DNA of 45,318 nucleotides, from positions 1 through 45,318 of the forward strand of contig CAZMKO010000015.1 in assembly GCA_964566965.1 (NCBI GenBank), written 5' to 3'. Source of the DNA: Oleiagrimonas sp964566965. GTDB taxonomy: Bacteria > Pseudomonadota > Gammaproteobacteria > Xanthomonadales > Rhodanobacteraceae. The notes under the pieces are model-generated. The model saw only the letters and a list, made by a program, of their open reading frames with translations. It ran no database searches and had not been told where the DNA came from. Made by a program: the position numbers and the translations under genes. Below are positions 25,762 through 33,985 of the stretch, one piece after another (the first letter of the stretch is position 1; every line of letters starts with the position of its first letter).

Positions 25762-27153
25762 GTGAGTTATCGAGCGGTATTGCGGTGGCTGCGGGATGTC
25801 CCCGTGTCCGATCCGCTGGACCGGCGCAACGCGCCGTTCGTGCAGGGGTTGCTGATTTTCTATGTGGCGTTCATCGCCATCAACAAGACCCTTTACCTGT
25901 GGGCGGTTTACGGCGGCGACTGGACGGCGCGACCGCACTTGACGTCGGACGTGGCCACGGACGTGTTGATGTGCGTGGCCGCGTTGGTGGCGGTGGGCAT
26001 GATCCGCACGGGGCGGTTTCGGCAGGCGGTGTGGGTATTCCTCGGCACCGTGTTGGCGATCAGTGCTTACATCTACGCCCTGGTCGATATCTACGTTGTC
26101 GCCTTCGAAGTATTTCCACTGATGTTGGTGGCCCTTGGCGGGCTGGTGTTGGGGCGGCGCGCCCTGTGGGTCGTGGCGGGCGTGCAGGTGGGGTGCTACC
26201 TGTTGTGCATGACCAGCAACCTGGTCGGTTTTGTCGATTCGTCGGTATCGGACATCGCGGTGGTTGGTATCACCGTCTCCACCGTCGGTTCGTACCTGCT
26301 GATGGCCATCATCATCGACTGCGCCACGCGGTCCCTGCGGCGAAGTCTGGACGAGGCCGTCGCCAAAAGCCGGCGCCTGGAGACGGAGATGGCTGAGCGC
26401 GAGCGTGCCCAGGAGCAGCTTCTGCATGCGCGCAAGATGGAGGTCGTCGGGCAGGTGGCCAGTGGCGTGGCGCACGATTTCGACAACGTGCTCAGCGTGA
26501 TCCTCGGCTACACCTCGCGTCGCGAACGCCTTGCCGATGGCGGGGCGGCGAAGTTGCTGGAGGCGATGGACGGTATCCAGATCGCCGCCGAGCGTGCTTC
26601 CATGGTCAGCCGGAACCTGTTGCGTTTTGCACGATTCGAGTCGACACAGGCGGCGCCGGTGGATATCTGCGTTGCGATGCGCGGTGTACAACCGATGTTG
26701 CGCCAGTTGTTCGGTGCCCGCGTGCGGATAATCTGCCGTACACCTGATGCGCCATTGCCGGTACTGATCGACCGGGCACAGCTGGAGCTGATATTTCTCA
26801 GCATGGCGTCCAATGCCCGCGATGCGATGTCTGATGGTGGCATATTCACCATGCACGCTTATCGGGAAGGCCCGCGTGTCATGGTCGAGTTGGCCGATAC
26901 CGGAAAGGGCATCGCCCCGGATCACGAGGATCGGATCTTCGAGCCGTTCTTCACCACCAAACCGTCGGGCAGCGGTACCGGCCTGGGGTTGTCAGTGGTC
27001 CGTGACGTTGTCGAGCATGCCGGTGGCGATATTCGTGCCTGCGACAGGGATGGGGGAGGATGTGTTTTTGTCATGCATTTTCCCGCGTTGGACGGCGGGT
27101 GCACGATATCCGGCAGGATGCCAGCACGGCTTTCGGTGGTGGGAATGTCGTGA
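25762..27153 (+). CDS. Membrane sensor histidine kinase (first of a tandem pair)
   Basis: Kinase of 463 residues. About six membrane helices fill residues 27-185 with only short loops, so it has no large periplasmic sensor. A short coiled linker (about 195-222) leads to the dimerisation/phosphoacceptor region GVAHDFDNVLSVILGY with H238, where D replaces the first N of the usual HDFNN. The HATPase domain has SMASNARDAM (N351), DTGKGIA, FEPFFTTK and GTGLGLSVV. I chose the GTG at 25762 by alignment with the paralogue encoded next (both read RRNA.FVQ.L near residue 23-30); the start is uncertain and a longer form from the ATG at 25678 is possible. A mini-ORF of eight codons ends over the GTG. No receiver domain is attached. 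Confidence 0.85.
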   Translation: MSYRAVLRWLRDVPVSDPLDRRNAPFVQGLLIFYVAFIAINKTLYLWAVYGGDWTARPHLTSDVATDVLMCVAALVAVGMIRTGRFRQAVWVFLGTVLAISAYIYALVDIYVVAFEVFPLMLVALGGLVLGRRALWVVAGVQVGCYLLCMTSNLVGFVDSSVSDIAVVGITVSTVGSYLLMAIIIDCATRSLRRSLDEAVAKSRRLETEMAERERAQEQLLHARKMEVVGQVASGVAHDFDNVLSVILGYTSRRERLADGGAAKLLEAMDGIQIAAERASMVSRNLLRFARFESTQAAPVDICVAMRGVQPMLRQLFGARVRIICRTPDAPLPVLIDRAQLELIFLSMASNARDAMSDGGIFTMHAYREGPRVMVELADTGKGIAPDHEDRIFEPFFTTKPSGSGTGLGLSVVRDVVEHAGGDIRACDRDGGGCVFVMHFPALDGGCTISGRMPARLSVVGMS

Positions 27154-27179
27154 CCGCTCGACGTTTTGGGGAGAAAACG

Positions 27180-28631
27180 ATGCAAAAAGTGCAGACCCGT
27201 GTTGCCGGTTGGTTGCAGGGGGTCCCGGTGACGGACCCGGTGGATCGGCGCAACGCAGTTTTTGTGCAGGTTCTGCTTTTCTTCTTCGTGGTGTTTGTGC
27301 TGATCAACAAGTTGTTGTACCTGGGGCTGCTGTTTGACGGACAGTGGCAGGCTACACGTTCCTGGACGGTGGATGCGGGCACTGGTGCTTTGATGTGCGG
27401 CATGGCAGGCGTCGCATTGTGGATGATCCGGTGCGGCCATTTTCGCTGGGCGGTGTCGCTGTTCATTGCCGCCATCATGTTGGCCATGTCCGTGGTCTAC
27501 GTGGTGATCGATGTCGGCCACATGTCCATGCAGGTTTATCCATTGCTGGTCGTGGCGCTGGGCGGGTTGGTGCTGGGCCGCGGCGCGTTGCGGGTGATCG
27601 TCGGCGTCCAGGTTTCGATTTATTTTCTGTGCCTGTTGAGCAATCTTGCCGGATTCGCACCGGGGTCGGTGCCCCCACTGGTGTCGGTCGGCATTTTTAT
27701 CGCGACCGCGGGTTCCTATCTGTTGATGGCATACATCGTCGACCGCGCGGCGACCACCTTGCGGGGCAGTCTTGCGGAGGCGCAGCGCAAGACGCGCGAG
27801 CTGGAATGGGAAATGGCGGAGCGCGAGAAAGCACGGGCGCAACTTGTGCATGCGCAGAAGATGGAAGTGGTGGGCCGCGCTGCCAGTGGTGTGGCACACG
27901 ATTTCGATACCGTGCTGAGCGTGATTATCGGGTATGCAATGCGTGCCGAACGGTTGGCCGATGAAGGCGTGGAGGCATTGCTCGCGGCTGTACGCGGTAT
28001 GCGCGAAGCGGCGGAAAGAGCATCACGGATAAGCCGCAAGTTGCTGGATTTTGGAAGAAATGACATGGAGCGCCCGGAGTGCATTGAATTGGGCGGGATG
28101 TTGGCTGATACGCAGCCGATGCTGCGCCAGTTGTTTGGTTCCCGGGTGCATGTACGAATGCAATTGCCCGATACGCCGTTGCAGGTACGCATCGACCGTT
28201 CGCGCTTTGAGTTGACGTTGTTGAGCATGGCGTCCAACGCGCGTGATGCGATGCCGCACGGAGGGTGTTTCACCATTCGGGCTGCTTTGGACGCCACGGA
28301 CAGTGTGGTCGTGGAAGTACAGGATGACGGTGTGGGAATCGCTGCATGGGATCTCGACAATATTTTCGAGCCGTTTTACACGACGAAACCCGGTGACCGG
28401 GGGACCGGCTTGGGGCTGTCAGTTGCGCGTGATGTGATTTTGCGTGCCGGTGGCGACATCACCGTGCACAGCGAACCGCATCAGGGCACAACGTTTTGCG
28501 TGCGCTTGCCACGGGTGTCAATGGACGAAACGAGGGACGACGCCGTCGCACGTGATCCCGTCGCAGGGTTTTCGCGGCACGGTGCCACGTCGTCCGGGCC
28601 GGCGCACGACATGCTGGGTTCCCCGACCTGA
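27180..28631 (+). CDS. Membrane sensor histidine kinase (second of a tandem pair)
   Basis: Paralogue of the preceding kinase, 483 residues, with the same layout: about six helices in residues 28-186, linker, GVAHDFDTVLSVIIGY with H240, then HATPase with SMASNARDAM, DDGVGIA, FEPFYTTK and GTGLGLSVA. The whole chain aligns, including VPVTDPVDRRNAVFVQ at the N-terminus, so the pair arose by tandem duplication. The two differ at H+4 (N in the first, T here). A 35-residue tail after the ATPase domain is unique. GGGGAGAAAACG precedes the ATG at 27180, 26 bp after the first kinase. The base composition looks less GC-rich than the neighbours by eye. It ends 15 bp from the convergent regulator gene. 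Confidence 0.9.
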   Translation: MQKVQTRVAGWLQGVPVTDPVDRRNAVFVQVLLFFFVVFVLINKLLYLGLLFDGQWQATRSWTVDAGTGALMCGMAGVALWMIRCGHFRWAVSLFIAAIMLAMSVVYVVIDVGHMSMQVYPLLVVALGGLVLGRGALRVIVGVQVSIYFLCLLSNLAGFAPGSVPPLVSVGIFIATAGSYLLMAYIVDRAATTLRGSLAEAQRKTRELEWEMAEREKARAQLVHAQKMEVVGRAASGVAHDFDTVLSVIIGYAMRAERLADEGVEALLAAVRGMREAAERASRISRKLLDFGRNDMERPECIELGGMLADTQPMLRQLFGSRVHVRMQLPDTPLQVRIDRSRFELTLLSMASNARDAMPHGGCFTIRAALDATDSVVVEVQDDGVGIAAWDLDNIFEPFYTTKPGDRGTGLGLSVARDVILRAGGDITVHSEPHQGTTFCVRLPRVSMDETRDDAVARDPVAGFSRHGATSSGPAHDMLGSPT

Positions 28632-28646
28632 CCGGCCGAGGGGCGA

Positions 28647-29387
28647 TCAATTTTCTGTCGCGAACAGGTAACCGGCACCGCGTACGGTCAGAAGGGGCAA
28701 AGGCTGGCCGACCTGCTTTTTCACTTTGCGACGCAACCGGTGAACCATCATTTCCAGACGGTGCGGGTCGAAGTCGTAAACATTCCGGGTCAGTACGCCA
28801 ATCAGTGTCTCGCGTGAGACAGGTTGATCGGTGTCGCGCATGAGCATGGACAGCAGGTCGTGTTCCGGCGTGGTCAGTGCCACGGATTGTCCGTCGGGTG
28901 CCACCAGCAGCCAACCGTTGGCTTCCAGCCGCCACGGGGCCGGAGCCACGCCGGGGAGCGCCGGTTCGGAGGGGCATGACGATGCATGCAGGTGCAGGCG
29001 GCGTGCCACGCTGTGCAGAGTGGCGGCGAAAATGTCGGGATCCACCGGCTTGGTCAGGAATGCGTCCACGCTCTCTTCGAGTGCACGTACGCGATCATGT
29101 TTTTCGCGACTTGCCGTCAGCATCACCAGACCGAGGTCCCCGGTTTCGCGGAGGTGGCTGGCAACGCTGATGCCGTCTTCGTCGGGGAGTCCCAGGTCCA
29201 GCACCACGAGGTCGAAACGGCGGTCCAGCATCAGCCGGTACAACTCCCGTGCCGTGCGCGCGCCGTTGACGTGGAATCCGTAATCGACCAGCGTCGGGAT
29301 CAGGATGTCTTCGCGCAGCGCGTCGTCATCTTCGAGAACGGCAACTTTGAGTGGCCGGTCGGCGGCGCGATCACGGGAGTCGGACAT
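28647..29387 (-). CDS. Response regulator, OmpR family
   Basis: Transcription regulator of 246 residues. The receiver (about 12-130) has E19/D20/D21, phospho-acceptor D64 (VVLDLGLPDEDG), the T of MLTAS and K113 (LTKPVD). A linker of about 20 residues leads to a winged-helix domain (about 152-243) ending LTVRGAGYLFATEN. The ATG at 29387 opens the receiver; upstream extensions have no family match. On its strand, TACACT at 29428-29423 is a likely -10 box with a leader of about 30 bases. It is convergent with the two kinases and is their most likely partner, since neither kinase carries its own receiver and no other regulator is near. Confidence 0.93.
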   Translation of the reverse strand: MSDSRDRAADRPLKVAVLEDDDALREDILIPTLVDYGFHVNGARTARELYRLMLDRRFDLVVLDLGLPDEDGISVASHLRETGDLGLVMLTASREKHDRVRALEESVDAFLTKPVDPDIFAATLHSVARRLHLHASSCPSEPALPGVAPAPWRLEANGWLLVAPDGQSVALTTPEHDLLSMLMRDTDQPVSRETLIGVLTRNVYDFDPHRLEMMVHRLRRKVKKQVGQPLPLLTVRGAGYLFATEN

Positions 29388-29531
29388 GGTCTTGCATAGG
29401 GATGGAGCGGGCCGGAGTCGGCAGTGTAGCAACTTGGCCGCAGCGCCATACATGCCTTTTGGCACTCCCGGCCCGGCGACGCGGCTTCTAGCGTGGGCGC
29501 TTTGAAGCAACCGATCCGGAGTGGACCCGAC

Positions 29532-32201
29532 ATGCGACGCACTGCTTGCACCATGGCATTCGCCCTGACCGCGATGGCGGCCTGCTGCACTACCGCGCTG
29601 GCCGCCGACACTGGCACCAAGCCCCCTCTCGAGCGTCTGCCGGAGTGGGCGGTGCCGCAGTCCTACGCGCTGGATCTGCATGTGGATCCGTCCGAGTCGG
29701 GCTTCGACGGCACCACCGATATCAAGGTGAACCTGAAAAAAGCGTCAGACCACGTGTGGCTGCACGGCCGTGACCTGAAGGTGGCCGACGTCACCGTCAC
29801 CGACGCCAAGGGCAAGGTGCATCAGGCCAAGTATGTCGAGGCCGCACCCAAGGCCGGTGTGGTACGGGTCGATTTCGGCACGGAGCTGCCGGCCCAGGAA
29901 ATCAAGCTCCATTTCAAGTTCCACGCGCCGTACAACCAGCGTCTGGAAGGCCTGTACAAGGTGGTCAGCGGTGGCGAGCCGTACGTGATGACGCAGATGG
30001 AGCCGATCAGCGCGCGCTTCGCGTTTCCGAGCTTCGACGAGCCCGGCTTCAAGACGCCGTACGACATCACCCTGACCATTCCCGAGGCCGACAAGGGCTT
30101 TGCCAACACCGGGATCACCAAAAAGGTCGACAACGGCGACGGCTGGAAAACCCTGACCTTTGCCACCACCCAGCCGCTTCCGAGCTACCTGGTGGCCTAT
30201 GCCGTGGGACCGTGGAGCGTCAACGCGGGCCCGGACATCAAACCGGACAAGTACCGCAGCGAACCGGTCAAGCTGCGTGGCGTGGCGGCCAAGGGCAAGG
30301 CCAAGTACATGGACTGGATCCTCGACCAGACGCCGGCGATCATCCATTTCATGGAGAACTACTACGCCTTCGGTTATCCGTTCGGCAAACTGGATCTGGC
30401 CGCGGTGCCGGACTTCTCCGCCGGGGCCATGGAAAATCCCGGCTTCGTCACCTTCCGCGACTTCCTGTTGCAACTCAAGCCCGATTCGGCGCAGCGTTAC
30501 GTGCGTGGCGCCTTCAACGTGACCGCGCATGAGTTGGCGCACATGTGGACCGGCGACACCGTCACCACCGACTGGTGGAACGACCTGTGGCTGAACGAGT
30601 CCTTCGCCACCTGGATGCAGCAGAAAGTGGCGATGAAGCTGCATCCCGAATACCGTACCGACCTCGCTCGCATCCAGGGCGGCCAGGGTGCCATGGCCAA
30701 TGACAGCCTGGTCAGCGCGCGCATGATCCGTCAGCCGATCACCGGCAACGGCGACATCCAGACCGCCTTCGACGGCATCACCTACCAGAAGGGTGCCGCC
30801 GTACTCGGCATGTTCGAAAATTATGTGGGCGAGGATACCTTCCGCGACGGCATGCGTGCCTATATCCAGAAATACAAGCATGCCAACGCCAATGCCAACG
30901 ACTTGATCGATTCGATTGCCAAGGCGGCCGGCAAGGGTGAACGCTTCAAGAAGGCTTTCGCCAGCTTCCTCAACCAGAGCGGCGTGCCGGAAGTCACCAC
31001 GCGTCTGGACTGCAGCGGCGAGCACCCGGTCCTGCATCTGACCCAGAAGCGCTACCTGCCGCTGGGCTCCAAGGGCGATCCGAACCGCATCTGGGGCATC
31101 CCGGTATGCGTGCGCTCGGACCACGGCACCCAGTGCGAGATGCTGGACCAGCCCGAAGGCAGCATGACCCTGGAAGGCGGCCAGTGTCCGGCCTGGTACA
31201 TGCCCAATGCCGATGGCAACGGCTATTACCGTTTCGGCATGGCCGATGCGGACCTGGAGAAGCTGGGCAAACATCTTGACGAGCTCAACGATGGCGAACA
31301 GCTGGCTTATGCCGATGCCATGGATGCCGCCTTCCACCGTGGCGAGATTGATGCCGGGCAGGCACTTGCGGGCATGTCCAGCATGGCCGCCTCGAAGACC
31401 GTCGACGTGGCCCTGGCGCCGCTCGGCACATTCCGCTGGATCTGGAGCCATCAGGCCGAGACCGATGCCCAGAAGGCGCGCCTTGCCGACATGGTCAAGC
31501 AGGCCTACCTGCCACGCCTGGAAAAGCTCGGCTACGAGCGGCGCAAGGGCGAATCCGGCGACGACACGCAGATGCGTTCCACCCTCGCCAGCCTGCTGGG
31601 TCTGACGGTGAAGCTGCCGGAAGTGCGCAAGGCACTGCTGAAGCAGGGCGATGCCGTGCTGAAGAAGAACGCCGACGGCGACCTCGACTTCGATGCCGCC
31701 AACTCCGATCTGCTGGGCGCGGCATTGGGGGCCGAGGTGCAGGTACATGGCAAGCCGGTTATCGACACCCTGATGCAGCAGTTGTCCCACGTCACCAATC
31801 CGGCCTGGCGCAACGCCATGCTGGAGGGTCTGGGGCAGGCCAGGGGCGAGCAGGCCGAGCGCGTACGCGACTTCGGTCTCACCAAGGATGTCAAAGTCGG
31901 CGAGATGGGCCGCCTGATGTTCGTGGATCGTCATGACGCCGCCAGCCGCACCGCCAGCTGGAACTGGTTCGTGAAGCACTACGACAAGGTGGTCGATCGC
32001 ACTGGCACCTTCGGCACCGGCTACCTGCCACGCATGGGCGGTGGCTGCTCCACTGCCGAGGCCGAGCGCACGCGCACGTTCTTCACGCCACGCCTGGGCG
32101 ACCTCCCCGGCGCCGACCGCGGGCTGGCTCAGACCACCGAGTCCACGCTGCTTTGCGCGGCCCTGAAGCAGAAACAGAAACCGGACGACATCCTGAAGTA
32201 A
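29532..32201 (+). CDS. Secreted M1 family aminopeptidase
   Basis: Zinc metallopeptidase of 889 residues that removes N-terminal residues from peptides, probably in the periplasm or outside. A signal peptide (about 1-24, MRRTACTMAFALTAMAACC then TTALAA) precedes the M1 core. The exopeptidase motif GAMENPG lies near 304-310. The zinc site is H333-E334-x-x-H337 with E356 18 residues further (HELAHMWTGD, LNESFA). The catalytic Tyr region (YQKGAAVL) and an ERAP1-like C-terminal helical domain follow. I start at 29532, which places the signal peptide at the N-terminus. TAGCGT at 29489-29494 is a possible -10 box. It is monocistronic, ended by the hairpin at 32225-32257. Confidence 0.95.
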   Translation: MRRTACTMAFALTAMAACCTTALAADTGTKPPLERLPEWAVPQSYALDLHVDPSESGFDGTTDIKVNLKKASDHVWLHGRDLKVADVTVTDAKGKVHQAKYVEAAPKAGVVRVDFGTELPAQEIKLHFKFHAPYNQRLEGLYKVVSGGEPYVMTQMEPISARFAFPSFDEPGFKTPYDITLTIPEADKGFANTGITKKVDNGDGWKTLTFATTQPLPSYLVAYAVGPWSVNAGPDIKPDKYRSEPVKLRGVAAKGKAKYMDWILDQTPAIIHFMENYYAFGYPFGKLDLAAVPDFSAGAMENPGFVTFRDFLLQLKPDSAQRYVRGAFNVTAHELAHMWTGDTVTTDWWNDLWLNESFATWMQQKVAMKLHPEYRTDLARIQGGQGAMANDSLVSARMIRQPITGNGDIQTAFDGITYQKGAAVLGMFENYVGEDTFRDGMRAYIQKYKHANANANDLIDSIAKAAGKGERFKKAFASFLNQSGVPEVTTRLDCSGEHPVLHLTQKRYLPLGSKGDPNRIWGIPVCVRSDHGTQCEMLDQPEGSMTLEGGQCPAWYMPNADGNGYYRFGMADADLEKLGKHLDELNDGEQLAYADAMDAAFHRGEIDAGQALAGMSSMAASKTVDVALAPLGTFRWIWSHQAETDAQKARLADMVKQAYLPRLEKLGYERRKGESGDDTQMRSTLASLLGLTVKLPEVRKALLKQGDAVLKKNADGDLDFDAANSDLLGAALGAEVQVHGKPVIDTLMQQLSHVTNPAWRNAMLEGLGQARGEQAERVRDFGLTKDVKVGEMGRLMFVDRHDAASRTASWNWFVKHYDKVVDRTGTFGTGYLPRMGGGCSTAEAERTRTFFTPRLGDLPGADRGLAQTTESTLLCAALKQKQKPDDILK

Positions 32202-32224
32202 CCCGTCAGCTCCCATCTGTGACG

Positions 32225-32257
32225 AAAAAGCCCGGGCCGGCGGCGGCCCGGGCTTTT
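32225..32257. terminator. Bidirectional intrinsic terminator after the M1 aminopeptidase
   Basis: AAAAAGCCCGGGCC and GGCCCGGGCTTTT form a long perfect stem around a GGCGGC loop, with a U-run on either strand. It is 24 bp past the aminopeptidase stop and can also end transcripts of the convergent minus-strand gene. Confidence 0.9.
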
Positions 32258-32394
32258 CACATCTACATTGACGTCCGTCGGGAGGCACCGCCTGGAGGTG
32301 GAAATCCTGTGCGCGTGTATGCACCAAGGCAGGTGTCGGACAACCGAAGGGCCAAATGCGATGGGTTCGCTGTCGTTTGCGTGTCGGGCGCGAA

Positions 32395-32871
32395 TCAATG
32401 CCTGTGCGGCATGAAAAGTGCCAGGAGGCCGATGTGTCCGGGGGACGGTTTCGTGTCTTGTTGTTGATCGCGGGTGAATGTTTCGACGGCGCCACGCCAG
32501 AAACAGTAGCCGAACATCAGCGCGAGCAGTATGCCCGCTGGCGAACCGTCCTGGTATAGAAGAACACCGCGTGATGTCAGGAAATATCCCAGCATGGCAA
32601 CCGCGCAGAGACGGCTTTTTCGACCGATGCCGACGGCCAGCAGGACCACCAGCGCCACATCGAGCGGCCACCAGCCGGGCAGTGACCAGGCGGAAAAGTC
32701 CTCGACGCGGATGCCGTTCGTGGACATCCACGTGGCCATCATCGTAAGGGCGGCACAGATGCCGGCCGCCATCCAGGTGTCGCGGATGTTGCGGGTTGCG
32801 GTGTTCGTGTCCGGCAGCCGCCTTTCGGTCGCGCCGGGCACCGTGGTGATGCCGATACTGTTCGGTTTCAC
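32395..32871 (-). CDS. Small hypothetical membrane protein
   Basis: Protein of 158 residues that I do not recognise. About four hydrophobic helices are visible (near residues 32-50, 66-82, 88-104 and 110-128), with a polar N-terminal 28 residues and a histidine-ended tail (ALFMPHRH). Cytosolic ends are likely. It is convergent with the aminopeptidase gene and divergent from prmC. It may be a real gene because the helices are regular and no better frame exists here, but it has no functional clue. Confidence 0.55.
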   Translation of the reverse strand: MKPNSIGITTVPGATERRLPDTNTATRNIRDTWMAAGICAALTMMATWMSTNGIRVEDFSAWSLPGWWPLDVALVVLLAVGIGRKSRLCAVAMLGYFLTSRGVLLYQDGSPAGILLALMFGYCFWRGAVETFTRDQQQDTKPSPGHIGLLALFMPHRH

Positions 32872-33066
32872 TTCAAGCCCCCTGAAGAAACCGGCACCGG
32901 ATCCGGTCCATGGCCGTACCGGTTCAATGCATGTAGGGATGATTCTAGGCGTCGTCCGCGGGAGAATATGCGCAGGGGATCACGGTTGCGGGAGGTGAGA
33001 TGACATGACGACACATGCCCGGAGATTCGCCGGGAGCGTTGTGCATCCCAAGGTCCCGTTGCCCGC

Positions 33067-33072
33067 TACACT
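33067..33072 (+). promoter_or_regulatory. -10 box of prmC, apparently leaderless
   Basis: TACACT ends 6 bp before the ATG at 33079. The following bases TGCGCCATG match those after the thiS box (GGCGCCATG) in all but one position, so the distance from box to start codon is identical. Transcription should start on or next to the start codon. Confidence 0.5.
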
Positions 33073-33078
33073 TGCGCC

Positions 33079-33921
33079 ATGACCATGGTTTTTGATTCTC
33101 CTCCCGTGCCACGCGAGCTGCTGGCGGCGGCGACAATGCATCTTGGTGAACGCCATGAGGCCGAGTGGTTGCTGATGCACGCGTTGGACGTGGATCGGGC
33201 GTGGTTGTTCGCACACGCCACGGACAAGTTGGATGCGGAGGCGGTGGCGCGATTCGGGGAACTGGTGGCGCGACGGAGGGCCGGCGAGCCGGTGGCCTAT
33301 ATCGTCGGCTCACGCGGATTCTGGGACATGGACCTGCATGTGACGCCGGATACGTTGATTCCGAGGCCCGAGACGGAGTTGCTGGTGGAACGGGCGCTGG
33401 CGTGGTTGCCGGCGGCGCAAGAACTGGACGTGGCCGATCTCGGCACCGGCAGCGGGGCGGTCGCATTGGCGGTGGCACGCGAGCGACCGCGGGTGAGGGT
33501 GCTGGCCACCGATGCCTCGGCGGCGGCATTGACCGTGGCGCGGCAGAACGCCCGTCGACATGGCCTGGAACGGGTACGGTTCGTGCAGGGCGACTGGTGC
33601 GCGGCGCTGGGCCGGGCACGTTTCGACCTGGTGGTGTCCAACCCGCCTTATATAGAGACTTCCGACCCGCATCTGGTGCGTGGCGATCTGCGTTTCGAAC
33701 CGGCGGCGGCGCTGGCCTCCGGCGCGGACGGACTGGAGGCGATCCGGCGGATCGTGCACGACGCGCGCGATCATCTGGAAACCGACGGCGGGCTATTGCT
33801 CGAACACGGTTGGAACCAGGGTGCGGCGGTGCGTGCCTTGCTGGAGGCAGCCGGCTATGCCGAGGTATTCACGGCGCGGGATGTCGAGGGGCGCGATCGG
33901 GTCAGCGGTGGACGACGCTGA
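33079..33921 (+). CDS. prmC: Peptide chain release factor N5-glutamine methyltransferase
   Basis: SAM-dependent enzyme of 280 residues that methylates the glutamine of the GGQ motif in release factors RF1 and RF2. The N-terminal helical domain (about 1-75) precedes the Rossmann methyltransferase with VADLGTGSGAVAL (118-130) and the catalytic NPPY at 188-191 (VVSNPPYIET). prfA, its usual neighbour, is not here. A second ATG two codons in would give the same protein less two residues. It is convergent with dxs, 64 bp apart. Confidence 0.96.
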   Translation: MTMVFDSPPVPRELLAAATMHLGERHEAEWLLMHALDVDRAWLFAHATDKLDAEAVARFGELVARRRAGEPVAYIVGSRGFWDMDLHVTPDTLIPRPETELLVERALAWLPAAQELDVADLGTGSGAVALAVARERPRVRVLATDASAAALTVARQNARRHGLERVRFVQGDWCAALGRARFDLVVSNPPYIETSDPHLVRGDLRFEPAAALASGADGLEAIRRIVHDARDHLETDGGLLLEHGWNQGAAVRALLEAAGYAEVFTARDVEGRDRVSGGRR

Positions 33922-33985
33922 CGGAATTGCTTGCCGTCAAAAGGATGCTTGCCGCCGCCATATCCTCACCCGATCCCTCAAAAAT

